Assembly: GCA_045598945.1 (NCBI GenBank) | Contig: JAZRVD010000251.1 | Location: 1-10,351, forward strand | Origin: Colimorpha sp045598945 | GTDB taxonomy: Bacteria; Bacteroidota; Bacteroidia; Bacteroidales; P3 | Reading direction: 5' to 3' | Length of the DNA stretch: 10,351 nucleotides | Shown here: positions 1-6,648 of the stretch, piece after piece | Layout of the letters: the number at the start of each line of letters is the position of its first letter | Position numbering within the stretch: position 1 is the first letter of the stretch | The notes under the pieces: model-generated | Databases searched by the model: none | The model's input: only the letters and a program-made list of their open reading frames with translations | What the model was told of the DNA's origin: nothing | Program-made: the position numbers and the translations under genes

Positions 1-263
1 TACTCATGGTGGTCAACTGGAAATAGACTTTGATGATTGCAAACGGAAGAACGAAGGATAGAAGCACATATCTGCTTCTGCTTCATTGCCATTAACAAAA
101 TTGGAATGAGTGTCGATCATGTGCTTGATGCAGCAAAGACCATCACCACCATTAGGGTAAGGATGCCAGAGAATGGGACCTGCTTTACCAAAACGCTTTT
201 TTTACAGAAAAATACCTCATGGTCAAATCTCTTTTCGACCTCATGAGCACTATTCTTGATTAG
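1..263 (+). pseudogene. Decayed 3' end of an IS1634/IS4-like transposase
   Basis: Conceptual translation around 46-110 gives RIEAHICFCFIA, the motif that lies near the C-terminus of IS1634-type DDE transposases, preceded in another frame by KRKNE. Downstream, KTITTIRVRMPENG (about 138-177) resembles the C-terminal end of the same family, and a third frame then gives TEKYLMVKSLFDLMSTILD followed by TAG at 261-263. The pieces lie in different frames. A frameshift near 50-57 separates KRKNE from RIEAHIC, and the T7 run at 197-203 separates LF from TEKYLMVK. The segment KVYKELER, which normally follows the EAHICFCF motif, is missing, so there is also an internal deletion. The start lies beyond the left window edge. 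This is an inactive insertion-sequence remnant. The family assignment rests on remembered motifs, so the family name is less certain than the call that it is a broken transposase. Confidence 0.72.
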
Positions 264-286
264 GGTGACGCATTGATGAAGTCAGG
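154..286 (+). repeat. Tandem repeat copy 1 (133 bp, transposase 3' end)
   Basis: First copy of a directly adjacent duplication. It covers the last ~36 codons of the transposase remnant, its TAG stop and 23 nt of 3' flank ending in GATGAAGTCAGG. It carries a T7 run at 197-203. Neither the T7 here nor the T6 in the second copy restores the reading frame; 5 or 8 Ts would. Confidence 0.95.
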
Positions 287-418
287 AGGGTAAGGATGCC
301 AGAGAATGGAACCTGCTTTACCAAAACGCTTTTTTACAGAAAAATACCTCATGGTCAAACCTCTTTTCGACCTCATGAGCACTGTTCTTGATTAGGGTGA
401 CGCATTGATGAAGTCAGG
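287..418 (+). repeat. Tandem repeat copy 2 (132 bp, transposase 3' end)
   Basis: Second copy, abutting the first. By eye it differs from copy 1 by three substitutions (GGGACC to GGAACC, AAATCTC to AAACCTC, ACTATTC to ACTGTTC) and one T fewer in the homopolymer (330-335). After its end the sequence becomes unrelated. It contains a second copy of the transposase stop codon context but no start. No gene is visible in 264-572; apart from this repeat and the hairpin at 509-549, I see nothing in that stretch. Confidence 0.95.
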
Positions 419-508
419 TGTTTTGACTTTGTTCTTGCATTTCAATCCACAAAACTACAACAGCTTTTTTACTCCCACAACGTGTAATTTATCGGGTGCT
501 TACAATAA

Positions 509-549
509 AACGGCAAAAGGCAGTGAATCGTTCGCTGCCTTTTGCCGTT
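509..549. terminator. Strong bidirectional Rho-independent terminator hairpin
   Basis: Arms ACGGCAAAAGGCAG (510-523) and CTGCCTTTTGCCGT (535-548) are perfectly complementary. The stem continues inwards through T-G, G-C, A-T and A-T pairs to a TCG loop (528-530), and outwards by one A-T pair. On the minus strand the hairpin is followed by TTTTATTG, a fair U-tract, and it starts 24 nt beyond the stop codon at 573. It therefore most likely ends the minus-strand transcript of the 573-1307 gene. On the plus strand it is followed by TATTGTTCT, which could insulate that gene from read-through out of the transposase remnant. Confidence 0.88.
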
Positions 550-572
550 ATTGTTCTATAGGAAATAGTGCT

Positions 573-1307
573 TTATTTCTTTGTGGTCTTTTTTGCTGCG
601 GTTTTTGTCGTAGACTTGGCTGCACCCTTGCTTTTTGTGGTTGTGGCTTTAGCGGTTTTCGTGGCGCTTTTTTTCGTCGTGGCGCTTTTGGCTGTGCTAT
701 TCTTGGTGGTGCTTGCTGCCTTCTGTTTTGTTGTAGGCTTCTTGCCGGTGTCTATACCTTCGAGTATGTTGTCGTTAAGTAGCGATTCCATGTCGAAGTC
801 AATGTTTATCTCGGCTAATTCTTCATCGCTGGGCTCGTTTATATCATCGTCATAACTGTCGCCGAATTTATCTCTGTTCTCATAGTCGTCTTCTTCCTCT
901 TCTTCTTCGCATTCGTCGTTAATCTCTTGCTGTACCGCTTTCATCATCTCTTCGTCGGCACCATAGTTAAGCTTTCCAACGTTGTGCGACTGGTTTTCGC
1001 CGTCTTCGTTGTCCATGTATTCGTTTAGTCCATCGCTCTCTGGTGCTTCATCGTTTTCGGTGTCAGCTCCTGCTATGTCGTCAACGTCAAAGGTGTCTAT
1101 CTTCACGTCCATCTTTATCATGTAGGAGGTCTCTTCGGTCTCCAAGTTTACAAGATGTAGCAACTCTCCTTTGGGTGTGGTCATACTCTGCATATAGTTG
1201 AGGTAGCTCTTGTCAGGGTACGTTTCAAAAAAGAGGTCTTGGATTTCTTTAGGAAGGTTTTTGAAGCTGATAATCAGGTTTTTCTTTTGCTTTTTTTGTT
1301 CAGCCAT
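573..1307 (-). CDS. Unknown protein: acidic middle, H1-like Lys/Thr/Ala tail
   Basis: 244 aa, function unknown. Residues 10-70 (KNLPKEIQDLF, YPDKSYLNYM, then LVNLETEETSYMIKMDVKID) resemble the N-terminus of an uncharacterised Bacteroidota family that I recall but cannot name. Residues 77-185 are strongly acidic, with an uninterrupted run of Glu/Asp at 134-141. From residue 188 to the end the sequence is low complexity, almost entirely Lys, Thr, Ala and Ser, like histone H1-type tails. No signal peptide, membrane segment or catalytic motif is visible. The gene lies 68 nt downstream of parE on the same strand. Its own promoter candidate at 1353-1360 (AATATTTG, one mismatch to TAnnTTTG, followed by CACC) means it may be transcribed with parE or alone. 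A basic tail next to a topoisomerase gene suggests nucleic-acid binding; that is inference. The ATG at 1307 is the only good start. Confidence 0.85.
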   Translation of the reverse strand: MAEQKKQKKNLIISFKNLPKEIQDLFFETYPDKSYLNYMQSMTTPKGELLHLVNLETEETSYMIKMDVKIDTFDVDDIAGADTENDEAPESDGLNEYMDNEDGENQSHNVGKLNYGADEEMMKAVQQEINDECEEEEEEDDYENRDKFGDSYDDDINEPSDEELAEINIDFDMESLLNDNILEGIDTGKKPTTKQKAASTTKNSTAKSATTKKSATKTAKATTTKSKGAAKSTTKTAAKKTTKK

Positions 1308-1348
1308 GGTAGTTATTTTTTTTGCAATAATAGTAACTTTATATTAAT

Positions 1349-1360
1349 GGTGCAAATATT
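1349..1360 (-). promoter_or_regulatory. Candidate -7 promoter box for the acidic/basic-tail gene
   Basis: On the minus strand this reads AATATTTGCACC, one mismatch from the Bacteroidota -7 element TAnnTTTG, and it carries the same CACC extension seen at two better promoters in this window. It lies in the 68-nt gap after parE, about 45 nt upstream of the ATG at 1307. No clear TTG at -33 was found. Confidence 0.4.
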
Positions 1361-1375
1361 TTTTGTTAAGTGTGG

Positions 1376-3274
1376 TTAAAAGATTATTGACTCGTCGTCT
1401 TCTATGCGCAAGTTGCGCATTATAAAGTCTCTTCGTTCCGTGCTGTTGGTACCCATATAGAACTGCAGAGTCCTTTTGGCGTCAAAGTTTTTGTGTAGCA
1501 ATACTGGGTCGAGGCGCATGTCTTGGTCTATAAAGCCTTTGAACTCGTCGGGCGATATCTCGCCAAGACCTTTGAAGCGTGTTATCTCGGCATTGGGCGT
1601 GCTGTTGATGGCGGCTATGCGCTCTTCGTCGGTGTAGCAGTAGTGCGTTACCTGCTTGTTGCGCACCCTAAAGAGTGGTGTCTGCAAGATGTACACATGC
1701 CCTGTGCGTATCAGTTCGGGGTAGAATTTCAAAAAGAAGGTGAGCAGTAGCAGCCTTATGTGCATGCCGTCGACATCGGCATCGGTGGCTATCACCACAT
1801 TGTTGTACCGTAGGTTTTCGAGTCCGTCGTCGATGTCGAGCGCGTTGTGCAGCAGGTTCAGCTCCTCGTTTTTGTATATGTCCACCTTGTCTACCGACAC
1901 AGTGTTGAGCGGCTTGCCTCGCAGGCTGAACACCGCTTGTGTCTCTACGTCGCGGCTTTTGGTGATGCTGCCCGATGCCGACAAGCCCTCGGTGATGAAT
2001 ATCGTGCTTTCAAGTCGGCGTGCGTGGTTGCTGTTGTAGTGTATGTGGCAGTCGCGCAGCTTGCTGTTGTTTATGCTGGCGCGTTTGCTGGCCTCGCGTG
2101 CCACCTTTTTTATGCCGGCTATGTCTTTGCGTTCTTTCTCGTTTTGTATTATCTTGGCTTGCAGTATCTCGGCGGTCTGGCTGTTGATGTGCAGGTAGTT
2201 GTCGAGGTTGTGTTTCAGTATGTCGAAGATGAAGGTCTTTACCAACGGGCTGTCGTAGTTGCCGTTTTGGTCGGCTGGTGCAAGGTGCGTGGAGCCAAGC
2301 TTGGTCTTGGTTTGCGAGTCGAACACGGGCTCCTGTATGCGTATGCAAAAGGCGCACACCAGCCCTTGGCGGATGTCTTCGGGAGCGTACTCTTTCTTGT
2401 TGAAAAACTCTTTCACCACCCTTGCATAGCTCTCCTTGAAGGCGCTCTGGTGCGTGCCGCCTTCGGTGGTGTGCTGTCCGTTGACAAAGGAATAGTAGTA
2501 ATCGTTGCTCTGGCCGTTGACGTGCGTCATGGCCACCTCAAAGTCTCTCTCTTTGATGTGTATGATGGGGTACAGCCCTTCGCCGTCCATGTTGTTTTTC
2601 AGCAGGTCCAGTAGCCCGTTCTTGGAGTAGTAGCGCTTGTCGTTGTAGTATATCGTCAAGCCCTTGTTCAGGTAGCAGTAGTTCCACACGCGCCGCTCTA
2701 TGTATTCGTTGATGAAGTGGTAGTTGCCAAACAGCACGCTGTCGGGCGAGAACTCCACACGGGTGCCGTTCTCCTCGGCGCTGTCTATCAGCCCGGTGTC
2801 CGATACCAGCTTGCCTTTGGCAAACTCTACCGTGCGTATCTTGCCGTCGCGCACCGACGAGATGCGAAACATGCTGCTCAATGCGTTGACGGCTTTGGTA
2901 CCTACGCCGTTCAAGCCTACCGACTTCTGGAATACCTCGCTGTCGTATTTCGCTCCGGTGTTCAGCACGCTAACAGCCTCTACCAGTTTGCCTTGTGGTA
3001 TGCCGCGCCCGTAGTCGCGTATGCACACTGTCTTCTCGGTAAAGTTGACATGAACATCTATCTTCTTGCCGTAGCCAGAGTTGTACTCGTCTATAGAGTT
3101 GTCTATCACTTCTTTTACCAGCACATATATGCCGTCGTCGTGCGACGAGCCGTCGCCAAGCTTGCCTATGTACATGCCGGGGCGGCGGCGTACATGCTCC
3201 ATGTCTTCAAGATGTACGATGCTGTTGTCGTCGTATATTGCTTCGTTGGGGGTTATGATTATGTCGTCGTCCAT
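1376..3274 (-). CDS. parE: DNA topoisomerase IV subunit B (ParE)
   Basis: 632 aa ATPase subunit of the type IIA topoisomerase that decatenates daughter chromosomes, acting with ParC in the cytoplasm. The GHKL ATPase domain shows KEVIDNSIDE (54-63, with N59 as the Mg-ATP ligand), DYGRGIP (87-93) and GLNGVGTKAVNALS (120-133). The transducer domain has QTKTKLG (321-327), which carries the ATP-contacting lysine. The TOPRIM domain has TEG (428-430), LRGKPLN (451-457) and DADVDGMHIR (498-507), whose aspartates bind metal. It ends with RFKGLGEISPDE (566-577). Length and the SASGSITKSRD segment fit Bacteroidota ParE rather than GyrB. Where GyrB/ParE usually read EGDSA, this protein reads EGLSA (L431). 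The ATG at 3274 lies ~50 nt from a consensus -7 box. parC is not in the window. GyrB is the alternative, but less likely. Confidence 0.93.
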   Translation of the reverse strand: MDDDIIITPNEAIYDDNSIVHLEDMEHVRRRPGMYIGKLGDGSSHDDGIYVLVKEVIDNSIDEYNSGYGKKIDVHVNFTEKTVCIRDYGRGIPQGKLVEAVSVLNTGAKYDSEVFQKSVGLNGVGTKAVNALSSMFRISSVRDGKIRTVEFAKGKLVSDTGLIDSAEENGTRVEFSPDSVLFGNYHFINEYIERRVWNYCYLNKGLTIYYNDKRYYSKNGLLDLLKNNMDGEGLYPIIHIKERDFEVAMTHVNGQSNDYYYSFVNGQHTTEGGTHQSAFKESYARVVKEFFNKKEYAPEDIRQGLVCAFCIRIQEPVFDSQTKTKLGSTHLAPADQNGNYDSPLVKTFIFDILKHNLDNYLHINSQTAEILQAKIIQNEKERKDIAGIKKVAREASKRASINNSKLRDCHIHYNSNHARRLESTIFITEGLSASGSITKSRDVETQAVFSLRGKPLNTVSVDKVDIYKNEELNLLHNALDIDDGLENLRYNNVVIATDADVDGMHIRLLLLTFFLKFYPELIRTGHVYILQTPLFRVRNKQVTHYCYTDEERIAAINSTPNAEITRFKGLGEISPDEFKGFIDQDMRLDPVLLHKNFDAKRTLQFYMGTNSTERRDFIMRNLRIEDDESIIF

Positions 3275-3297
3275 AGTGCTGTTATCTGTCTATTTTT

Positions 3298-3335
3298 TAT
3301 CTTTGCAACACTCTTGCAATGGGATTGCAAAGGTA
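3298..3335. promoter_or_regulatory. Three TTGCAA palindromes at 11-bp spacing over the parE promoter
   Basis: TTGCAA occurs at 3303-3308, 3314-3319 and 3325-3330, exactly one helical turn apart. The outer parts form an inverted repeat, TATCTTTGCAA against TTGCAAAGGTA, so a perfect TAnnTTTG box also reads on the plus strand at 3298-3305, facing the parE box. The array covers the -7 box and the start of the parE leader, where a bound protein could regulate transcription. The operator role is inference; the spacing and symmetry are plain in the sequence. Confidence 0.5.
3328..3335 (-). promoter_or_regulatory. parE promoter -7 box (TACCTTTG)
   Basis: On the minus strand TACCTTTG matches the Bacteroidota -7 consensus TAnnTTTG exactly. 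It would place the transcription start near 3320-3325 and give a leader of about 48 nt before the parE ATG. The region upstream is very AT-rich, but I see no clear TTG at -33. The 201-nt gap between hipA and parE holds this promoter and the TTGCAA array, and no gene. Confidence 0.68.
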
Positions 3336-3475
3336 GTATTATTTTGTTATATGTTAAAAAAAATGTTTTGCTTCTTTTTTTGCACAGCCTTCTCGACTCG
3401 GTTGTCGAAAACGTTTGCCTTGCATAGATAAAGATGAAAGGTGGTCATGGAAGCAGATGTCATTTCCTTCCACCC

Positions 3476-4756
3476 TTAAATTTGAAGCTGCATATTAGGC
3501 AAGATTTTGTCTATCATGCCTTGTGGTACGTCGCACTCCTTTGCGATAGATGGCCATGTGGCACATTTTTCGCACACCTCGTCTATAATATGCGTTGCGT
3601 TGCGTATGTTATTACGAGCGCCAAGTTCCAGCAAGTCGGCACGGGTGATATTGTCGAAGTTTCCATTTATAGACATCTGATGTGGTGATGTCCATGCTCC
3701 GTTTGGATTGTAGTTATATCCCATATCGTATGCCGGCGACAGCCGCCATTTGCCTTGCTTGTCCATCAAGAATGAAATGTTCTTGGTGTGGTCATCCTGA
3801 TTTCTTACAACAACGTTAAAAACCACTCTGCGGTACATCTCCTGTGCTTCATGATACGACAATCTTAAACCACGCATCACATTAAATGCTTGTTCGTAAG
3901 AATATCCATGCAGCAGCCGGTAGTCGTAATGTGCTATTCCACAAAGTGTTTGTGTGTGTATCTTCCCGCCGTTTACTCTATCAAAACGTTTCGTAAGGAA
4001 GTGGGCTCTGCCGTTTTCCTCAATAAGGGAACATTCTGTCATATCTATTCCGCAGGCTCTGACTAATCTGGCAAATGAATATTCCAAACGTCCGTAGTTT
4101 TCCGTTTTTCTGAATCCTGTTGTTGCTGATACGCCGTCCATCTTTATAAGGTAGTAGTCGAAGCCTTTAGGCGCGTCGATTTGCCCGGAGCGCACCTCAC
4201 CCGTTTCTTTGTTGTAGGCTATAATCGCCTTGGCTCTCTGTCCGCCTGCTGATGTTCCAAGACGCAGGATTTCTGCTATGGCGTTTTTTTTGTCGTCCTC
4301 TATATTGGTCTGAAAACTGTTTTTTTCTGCTAAAGCTTCGCGTGCTACGGCAACAAGGGTGTCAAGTTCTATGCGTTGATGAGTATCGGAGGTTACTTCT
4401 ATTGCTGGCTCATACTCCAGCGCACCCATGCATCGCTTGCCCATGAAACATAGTGTCTCAATAGCGTTGCTGCTCGTCCTGCCGGTCAACGATAGCCACT
4501 TGTCAAACAGCGCGCCCCCGTATGTGTCGGGAAGAGAATCTGCCAGCATGCCGGGAAGTCCTTTGAATGTCTCTTTGTTCAACTCGCCAAAACTGTATAC
4601 CTGTCCTTCTCTTGTGGGCATCAGGATAGGGGATGGCTGTATCCCGCTGCTGACGAATTCTTCGTTATACTCAAAGCGTGCTATCCCATACTGTGGAGAC
4701 CAGCTTACTGCTCCCACAGGTTTGCCAAACATTTTAACTTGTGCAACAGCTACCAT
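3476..4756 (-). CDS. hipA: HipA-family Ser/Thr kinase toxin
   Basis: 426 aa, a full-length HipA. In characterised members the toxin phosphorylates a translation factor such as glutamyl-tRNA synthetase and causes dormancy; the target here is unknown. The N-terminal subdomain (about 5-115) includes GQVYSFGELN (51-60) and LPDTYGGALFDKWL (75-88). The kinase core has the Gly-rich loop GTSAGGQRAKA (167-177), where S169 matches the loop serine that E. coli HipA autophosphorylates. It also has LTKRFDR (254-260), the catalytic loop RNQDDHTKN (318-326, likely base D321) and the metal-binding LSPAYDM (339-345, D344). All key residues are present, so it should be active. The ATG at 4756 overlaps the end of hipB by 7 nt, the antitoxin-first order that suggests translational coupling. 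Composition is more AT-rich than the plug and miaB genes, which fits horizontal acquisition. Confidence 0.94.
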   Translation of the reverse strand: MVAVAQVKMFGKPVGAVSWSPQYGIARFEYNEEFVSSGIQPSPILMPTREGQVYSFGELNKETFKGLPGMLADSLPDTYGGALFDKWLSLTGRTSSNAIETLCFMGKRCMGALEYEPAIEVTSDTHQRIELDTLVAVAREALAEKNSFQTNIEDDKKNAIAEILRLGTSAGGQRAKAIIAYNKETGEVRSGQIDAPKGFDYYLIKMDGVSATTGFRKTENYGRLEYSFARLVRACGIDMTECSLIEENGRAHFLTKRFDRVNGGKIHTQTLCGIAHYDYRLLHGYSYEQAFNVMRGLRLSYHEAQEMYRRVVFNVVVRNQDDHTKNISFLMDKQGKWRLSPAYDMGYNYNPNGAWTSPHQMSINGNFDNITRADLLELGARNNIRNATHIIDEVCEKCATWPSIAKECDVPQGMIDKILPNMQLQI

Positions 4757-5103
4757 TCTGAATCCACTTGCTCTATATTATTGTTTTTATTGCTTCTTGA
4801 TGCCCGCTTGCGTTTTTTCGCCTTTGCCGTGTGCACCATCTTGTAGTACTCGTTGGGGCTTACCTCCTCTTCCTGTAGCATCGGCATGAACAGTTCTATC
4901 TTGCCTAAAGTTCTGATGATGCGCAAGAATGACTCGAAGGACTTTATCTCGCCATCCTCCATACGGGCTATGGACGATACCGATACGCCGGTACTGTCAG
5001 CCATATCCTGACGGGAAATGTTTTGCTTCAATCGAAGTTCTTTTATCTTGGCAGAAATCCTTTTTGTTATTTCTGTATCAGAAAGCATGTAGATGTTTTC
5101 CAT
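4750..5103 (-). CDS. hipB: HipB-like helix-turn-helix antitoxin/repressor
   Basis: 117 aa from the ATG at 5103. Residues 17-72 form an XRE/Cro-type helix-turn-helix, with QNISRQDMADSTGVSVSSIA (27-46) as the DNA-binding core. A Lys/Arg-rich tail follows (KKRKRASRSNK, 96-106). HipB proteins neutralise HipA and repress their own operon. The open frame extends upstream to an ATG at 5190, but the -7 box at 5131-5138 and both operator palindromes lie inside that extension, so a start at 5103 is favoured. The ATG at 5088 (MLSDTE) is a second possibility. Neither has a Shine-Dalgarno sequence, which is normal for this phylum. The last codons overlap hipA by 7 nt. Confidence 0.9.
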   Translation of the reverse strand: MENIYMLSDTEITKRISAKIKELRLKQNISRQDMADSTGVSVSSIARMEDGEIKSFESFLRIIRTLGKIELFMPMLQEEEVSPNEYYKMVHTAKAKKRKRASRSNKNNNIEQVDSEW

Positions 5104-5108
5104 GTATG

Positions 5109-5118
5109 TCAATATTGA
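5109..5118. promoter_or_regulatory. hipBA operator candidate O1 (TCAATATTGA)
   Basis: Perfect 10-bp palindrome in the hipB leader, ending 6 nt before the hipB ATG and just downstream of the expected transcription start. It shares its core with O2, 41 bp away. Confidence 0.7.
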
Positions 5119-5130
5119 TATTTTGCGGTG

Positions 5131-5138
5131 CAAATATA
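5131..5138 (-). promoter_or_regulatory. hipBA promoter -7 box (TATATTTG)
   Basis: On the minus strand TATATTTG followed by CACC is an exact TAnnTTTG match. Transcription would begin near 5125, leaving a leader of about 22 nt to the ATG at 5103. It lies between two palindromic operators, so a bound repressor would cover it on both sides. Confidence 0.7.
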
Positions 5139-5148
5139 TCAAATATTT

Positions 5149-5160
5149 ATCAATATTGAT
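5149..5160. promoter_or_regulatory. hipBA operator candidate O2 (ATCAATATTGAT)
   Basis: Perfect 12-bp palindrome just upstream of the -7 box at 5131-5138, covering roughly -24 to -35. The 41-bp offset from O1 is close to four helical turns, so HipB dimers on both sites would sit on about the same face of the DNA. Confidence 0.7.
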
Positions 5161-5190
5161 ATAAAAAATGTAATTCAAAACAAATTTCAA

Positions 5191-5378
5191 GAAATACGAC
5201 CACCTCTACCAATGTCCTGTGCCGAAGGCTGCCGAGATTGATGAGGCAAGGGGCAAAGGATCATAGCTCAACGGCAGCGCCTATTATGCTTCTTAGAACA
5301 TCGCACACCTCTCCCGATTTCACATACTTCACCCCCCATTCGGGCAAAGCCTATCTATCATCTATTGTTCAATCTTTT
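5191..5378. other. Non-coding gap between hipBA and the plug gene
   Basis: 188 nt with no credible gene on either strand. A short tRNA D-arm-like stretch (TAGCTCAACGGCAGCGCC, about 5264-5281) was examined and not accepted as a tRNA. The plug gene ends at 5379 with no clear hairpin terminator after it. This may be a boundary scar of the hipBA insertion, which is speculation. Confidence 0.5.
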
Positions 5379-6647
5379 TTAGTGTCGTGTTACGTTCAGC
5401 AGCCTGTCGTAGCGGTCGCCGGGCCCGTGGTAGTAGGTGTAGGCGGTGTAGCGGTTGGGTGTCTCGTAGTGGTCGCCCTCTATGGTGGCCGTCAGCCCGG
5501 CATGCTCGCCAGCGGGCAAGAATAGCAGCTGGTAGCTGTAGTAGCCCTGTTTCAACAGCAGGCGCTTGGTGTACGCCTTATATTCCTTGTTCCACTCCAT
5601 GCGGCTGTTGTCGTCGAGGTGCCACCCCGTCAGCTCGCCGGAGATATGTATGCTGCCGTTCAGGTAGGGACGCTCCATGGGCAGGGCGAAGTTCACCCAT
5701 GCGTAGTCCGCCTCGGTCTGCGGGTCGTGGCGGTCCCACACGTTGCTCTTCATGCCGCCCATCAGACTCTCGCGGTGTTCGTACTGGCGCCCGCTGCGCA
5801 CCTCGTCGGGACGCAGTATGGCAAACAGCTCGCCGCCGTATTCCTCCACGCGCTGTATGTTGTACATCGTGGCGTGAAGGTTGCTTGCATCGAAGTAGCG
5901 GTAGCTGTTGCCGCCGGCAAAGACGTTCTCTTCCTTCCACCGGTAGCACAGCGTGCCGTTGCTGTAGCCGCCAAAGGGCAGCCATCGGCTGTTGTCGTGG
6001 CGACCGTTCTGCTGCAGGTGTACCATCATGTAGGTCGGTGAGAAGCTGAACGGCAGGTAGTCGCCAAAGGTCAGGTCGTCGCGGCTGTCTATGTATACGT
6101 TCACCTCTTGGTTTTCGTGTATGCCCATGCCGCTGGTGGGCCGCGTGTTCTCTATGCGGCAGCGCACCACCTCCTCGCTCACCCATATTCTCCGTCGTAG
6201 CACTATGCTGTCGGCGTTGTCCTCCATGTAGACGCTTAGCAGGTAGTTGCCCGACAGCAGCAGCTGCATGCCCTCGGCTGGCAGCGTGGCGTGGTAGTTG
6301 TAGTAGTGCTGCAAGGTGTTCATCGACGACTGGTAGTTGTCTATATATCCCTCTTCAAAGCCAGTCATGTACTCGTAGCTCTCAAGGTCGTCTATCTGCC
6401 ACTGCGCGTTGCAGTGCTGCAGACGATAGCGAAAGAGCGACGGCTCGTCGCCCAATAGGTCGAAAGTCAGCACCAGGCGCTCGTCGCTGCCAAGCGTTAT
6501 TATTGGCGGCTCCTGGTCTATGCCGTTGCGGTAGAGCGTTACGCTTTTTATTTCTTCGCTGCATATTGTGTCGTGCATCACCATCTGCGCCGTTATGCTG
6601 TATTGGCACAGAATACACATCGCTGTTAGTAATAAAAAATGTTTCAT
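5379..6647 (-). CDS. Type IX secretion system plug protein (DUF5103 family)
   Basis: 422 aa from the preferred ATG at 6647. In Flavobacterium the homologous Plug protein closes the periplasmic side of the SprA outer-membrane translocon when no substrate is engaged. MKHFLLLTAMCILCQYSITAQ is a signal peptide with likely cleavage after SITA. Family marks include VTLYRNG near the mature N-terminus, HCNAQW (78-83), LSGNYLLSVY (131-140), FSFSPTYM, GELTGWHLDDN (337-347) and LLLKQGYYSYQLLF (363-376), followed by NRYTAYTYYHGPGDRYDRLL near the end. Length is typical. The open frame extends upstream to an ATG at 6683, but the -7 box TACTTTTG at 6652-6659 lies inside that extension, and starting at 6647 puts the signal peptide at the N-terminus. 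It is transcribed divergently from miaB. The SprA (Sov) gene and other T9SS genes are not in the window. Confidence 0.92.
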   Translation of the reverse strand: MKHFLLLTAMCILCQYSITAQMVMHDTICSEEIKSVTLYRNGIDQEPPIITLGSDERLVLTFDLLGDEPSLFRYRLQHCNAQWQIDDLESYEYMTGFEEGYIDNYQSSMNTLQHYYNYHATLPAEGMQLLLSGNYLLSVYMEDNADSIVLRRRIWVSEEVVRCRIENTRPTSGMGIHENQEVNVYIDSRDDLTFGDYLPFSFSPTYMMVHLQQNGRHDNSRWLPFGGYSNGTLCYRWKEENVFAGGNSYRYFDASNLHATMYNIQRVEEYGGELFAILRPDEVRSGRQYEHRESLMGGMKSNVWDRHDPQTEADYAWVNFALPMERPYLNGSIHISGELTGWHLDDNSRMEWNKEYKAYTKRLLLKQGYYSYQLLFLPAGEHAGLTATIEGDHYETPNRYTAYTYYHGPGDRYDRLLNVTRH

Positions 6648-6648
6648 G

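Noticed and set aside
1..418. CRISPR-like or regulatory repeat array
   Set aside because: There are only two copies, with no spacers, and the repeat unit is coding remnant of a transposase.
405..855. Two overlapping plus-strand frames rich in Phe, Val, Cys and Gly that look like membrane proteins
   Set aside because: They are reverse readings of the Lys/Thr/Ala codons in the basic tail of the 573-1307 gene, which produces false hydrophobic runs.
1847..2614. 255-codon open frame on the plus strand
   Set aside because: Antisense to parE and composed mostly of Val, Ala and Leu, an artefact of the opposite frame's codon use.
3393..3408. TCGAC/GTCGA inverted repeat after hipA as a terminator
   Set aside because: The stem is only 5 bp, with no T-tract following on the minus strand, so it is too weak to call.
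5258..5330. tRNA-like sequence (GGATCATAGCTCAACGGCAGCGCC)
   Set aside because: The D-arm resembles a tRNA, but I could not form an acceptor stem, an anticodon arm or a T-arm with GTTCRA in the bases that follow.
5387..6049. 220-codon Arg/Cys/Ser-rich open frame on the plus strand
   Set aside because: Antisense to the plug gene and of unnatural composition.
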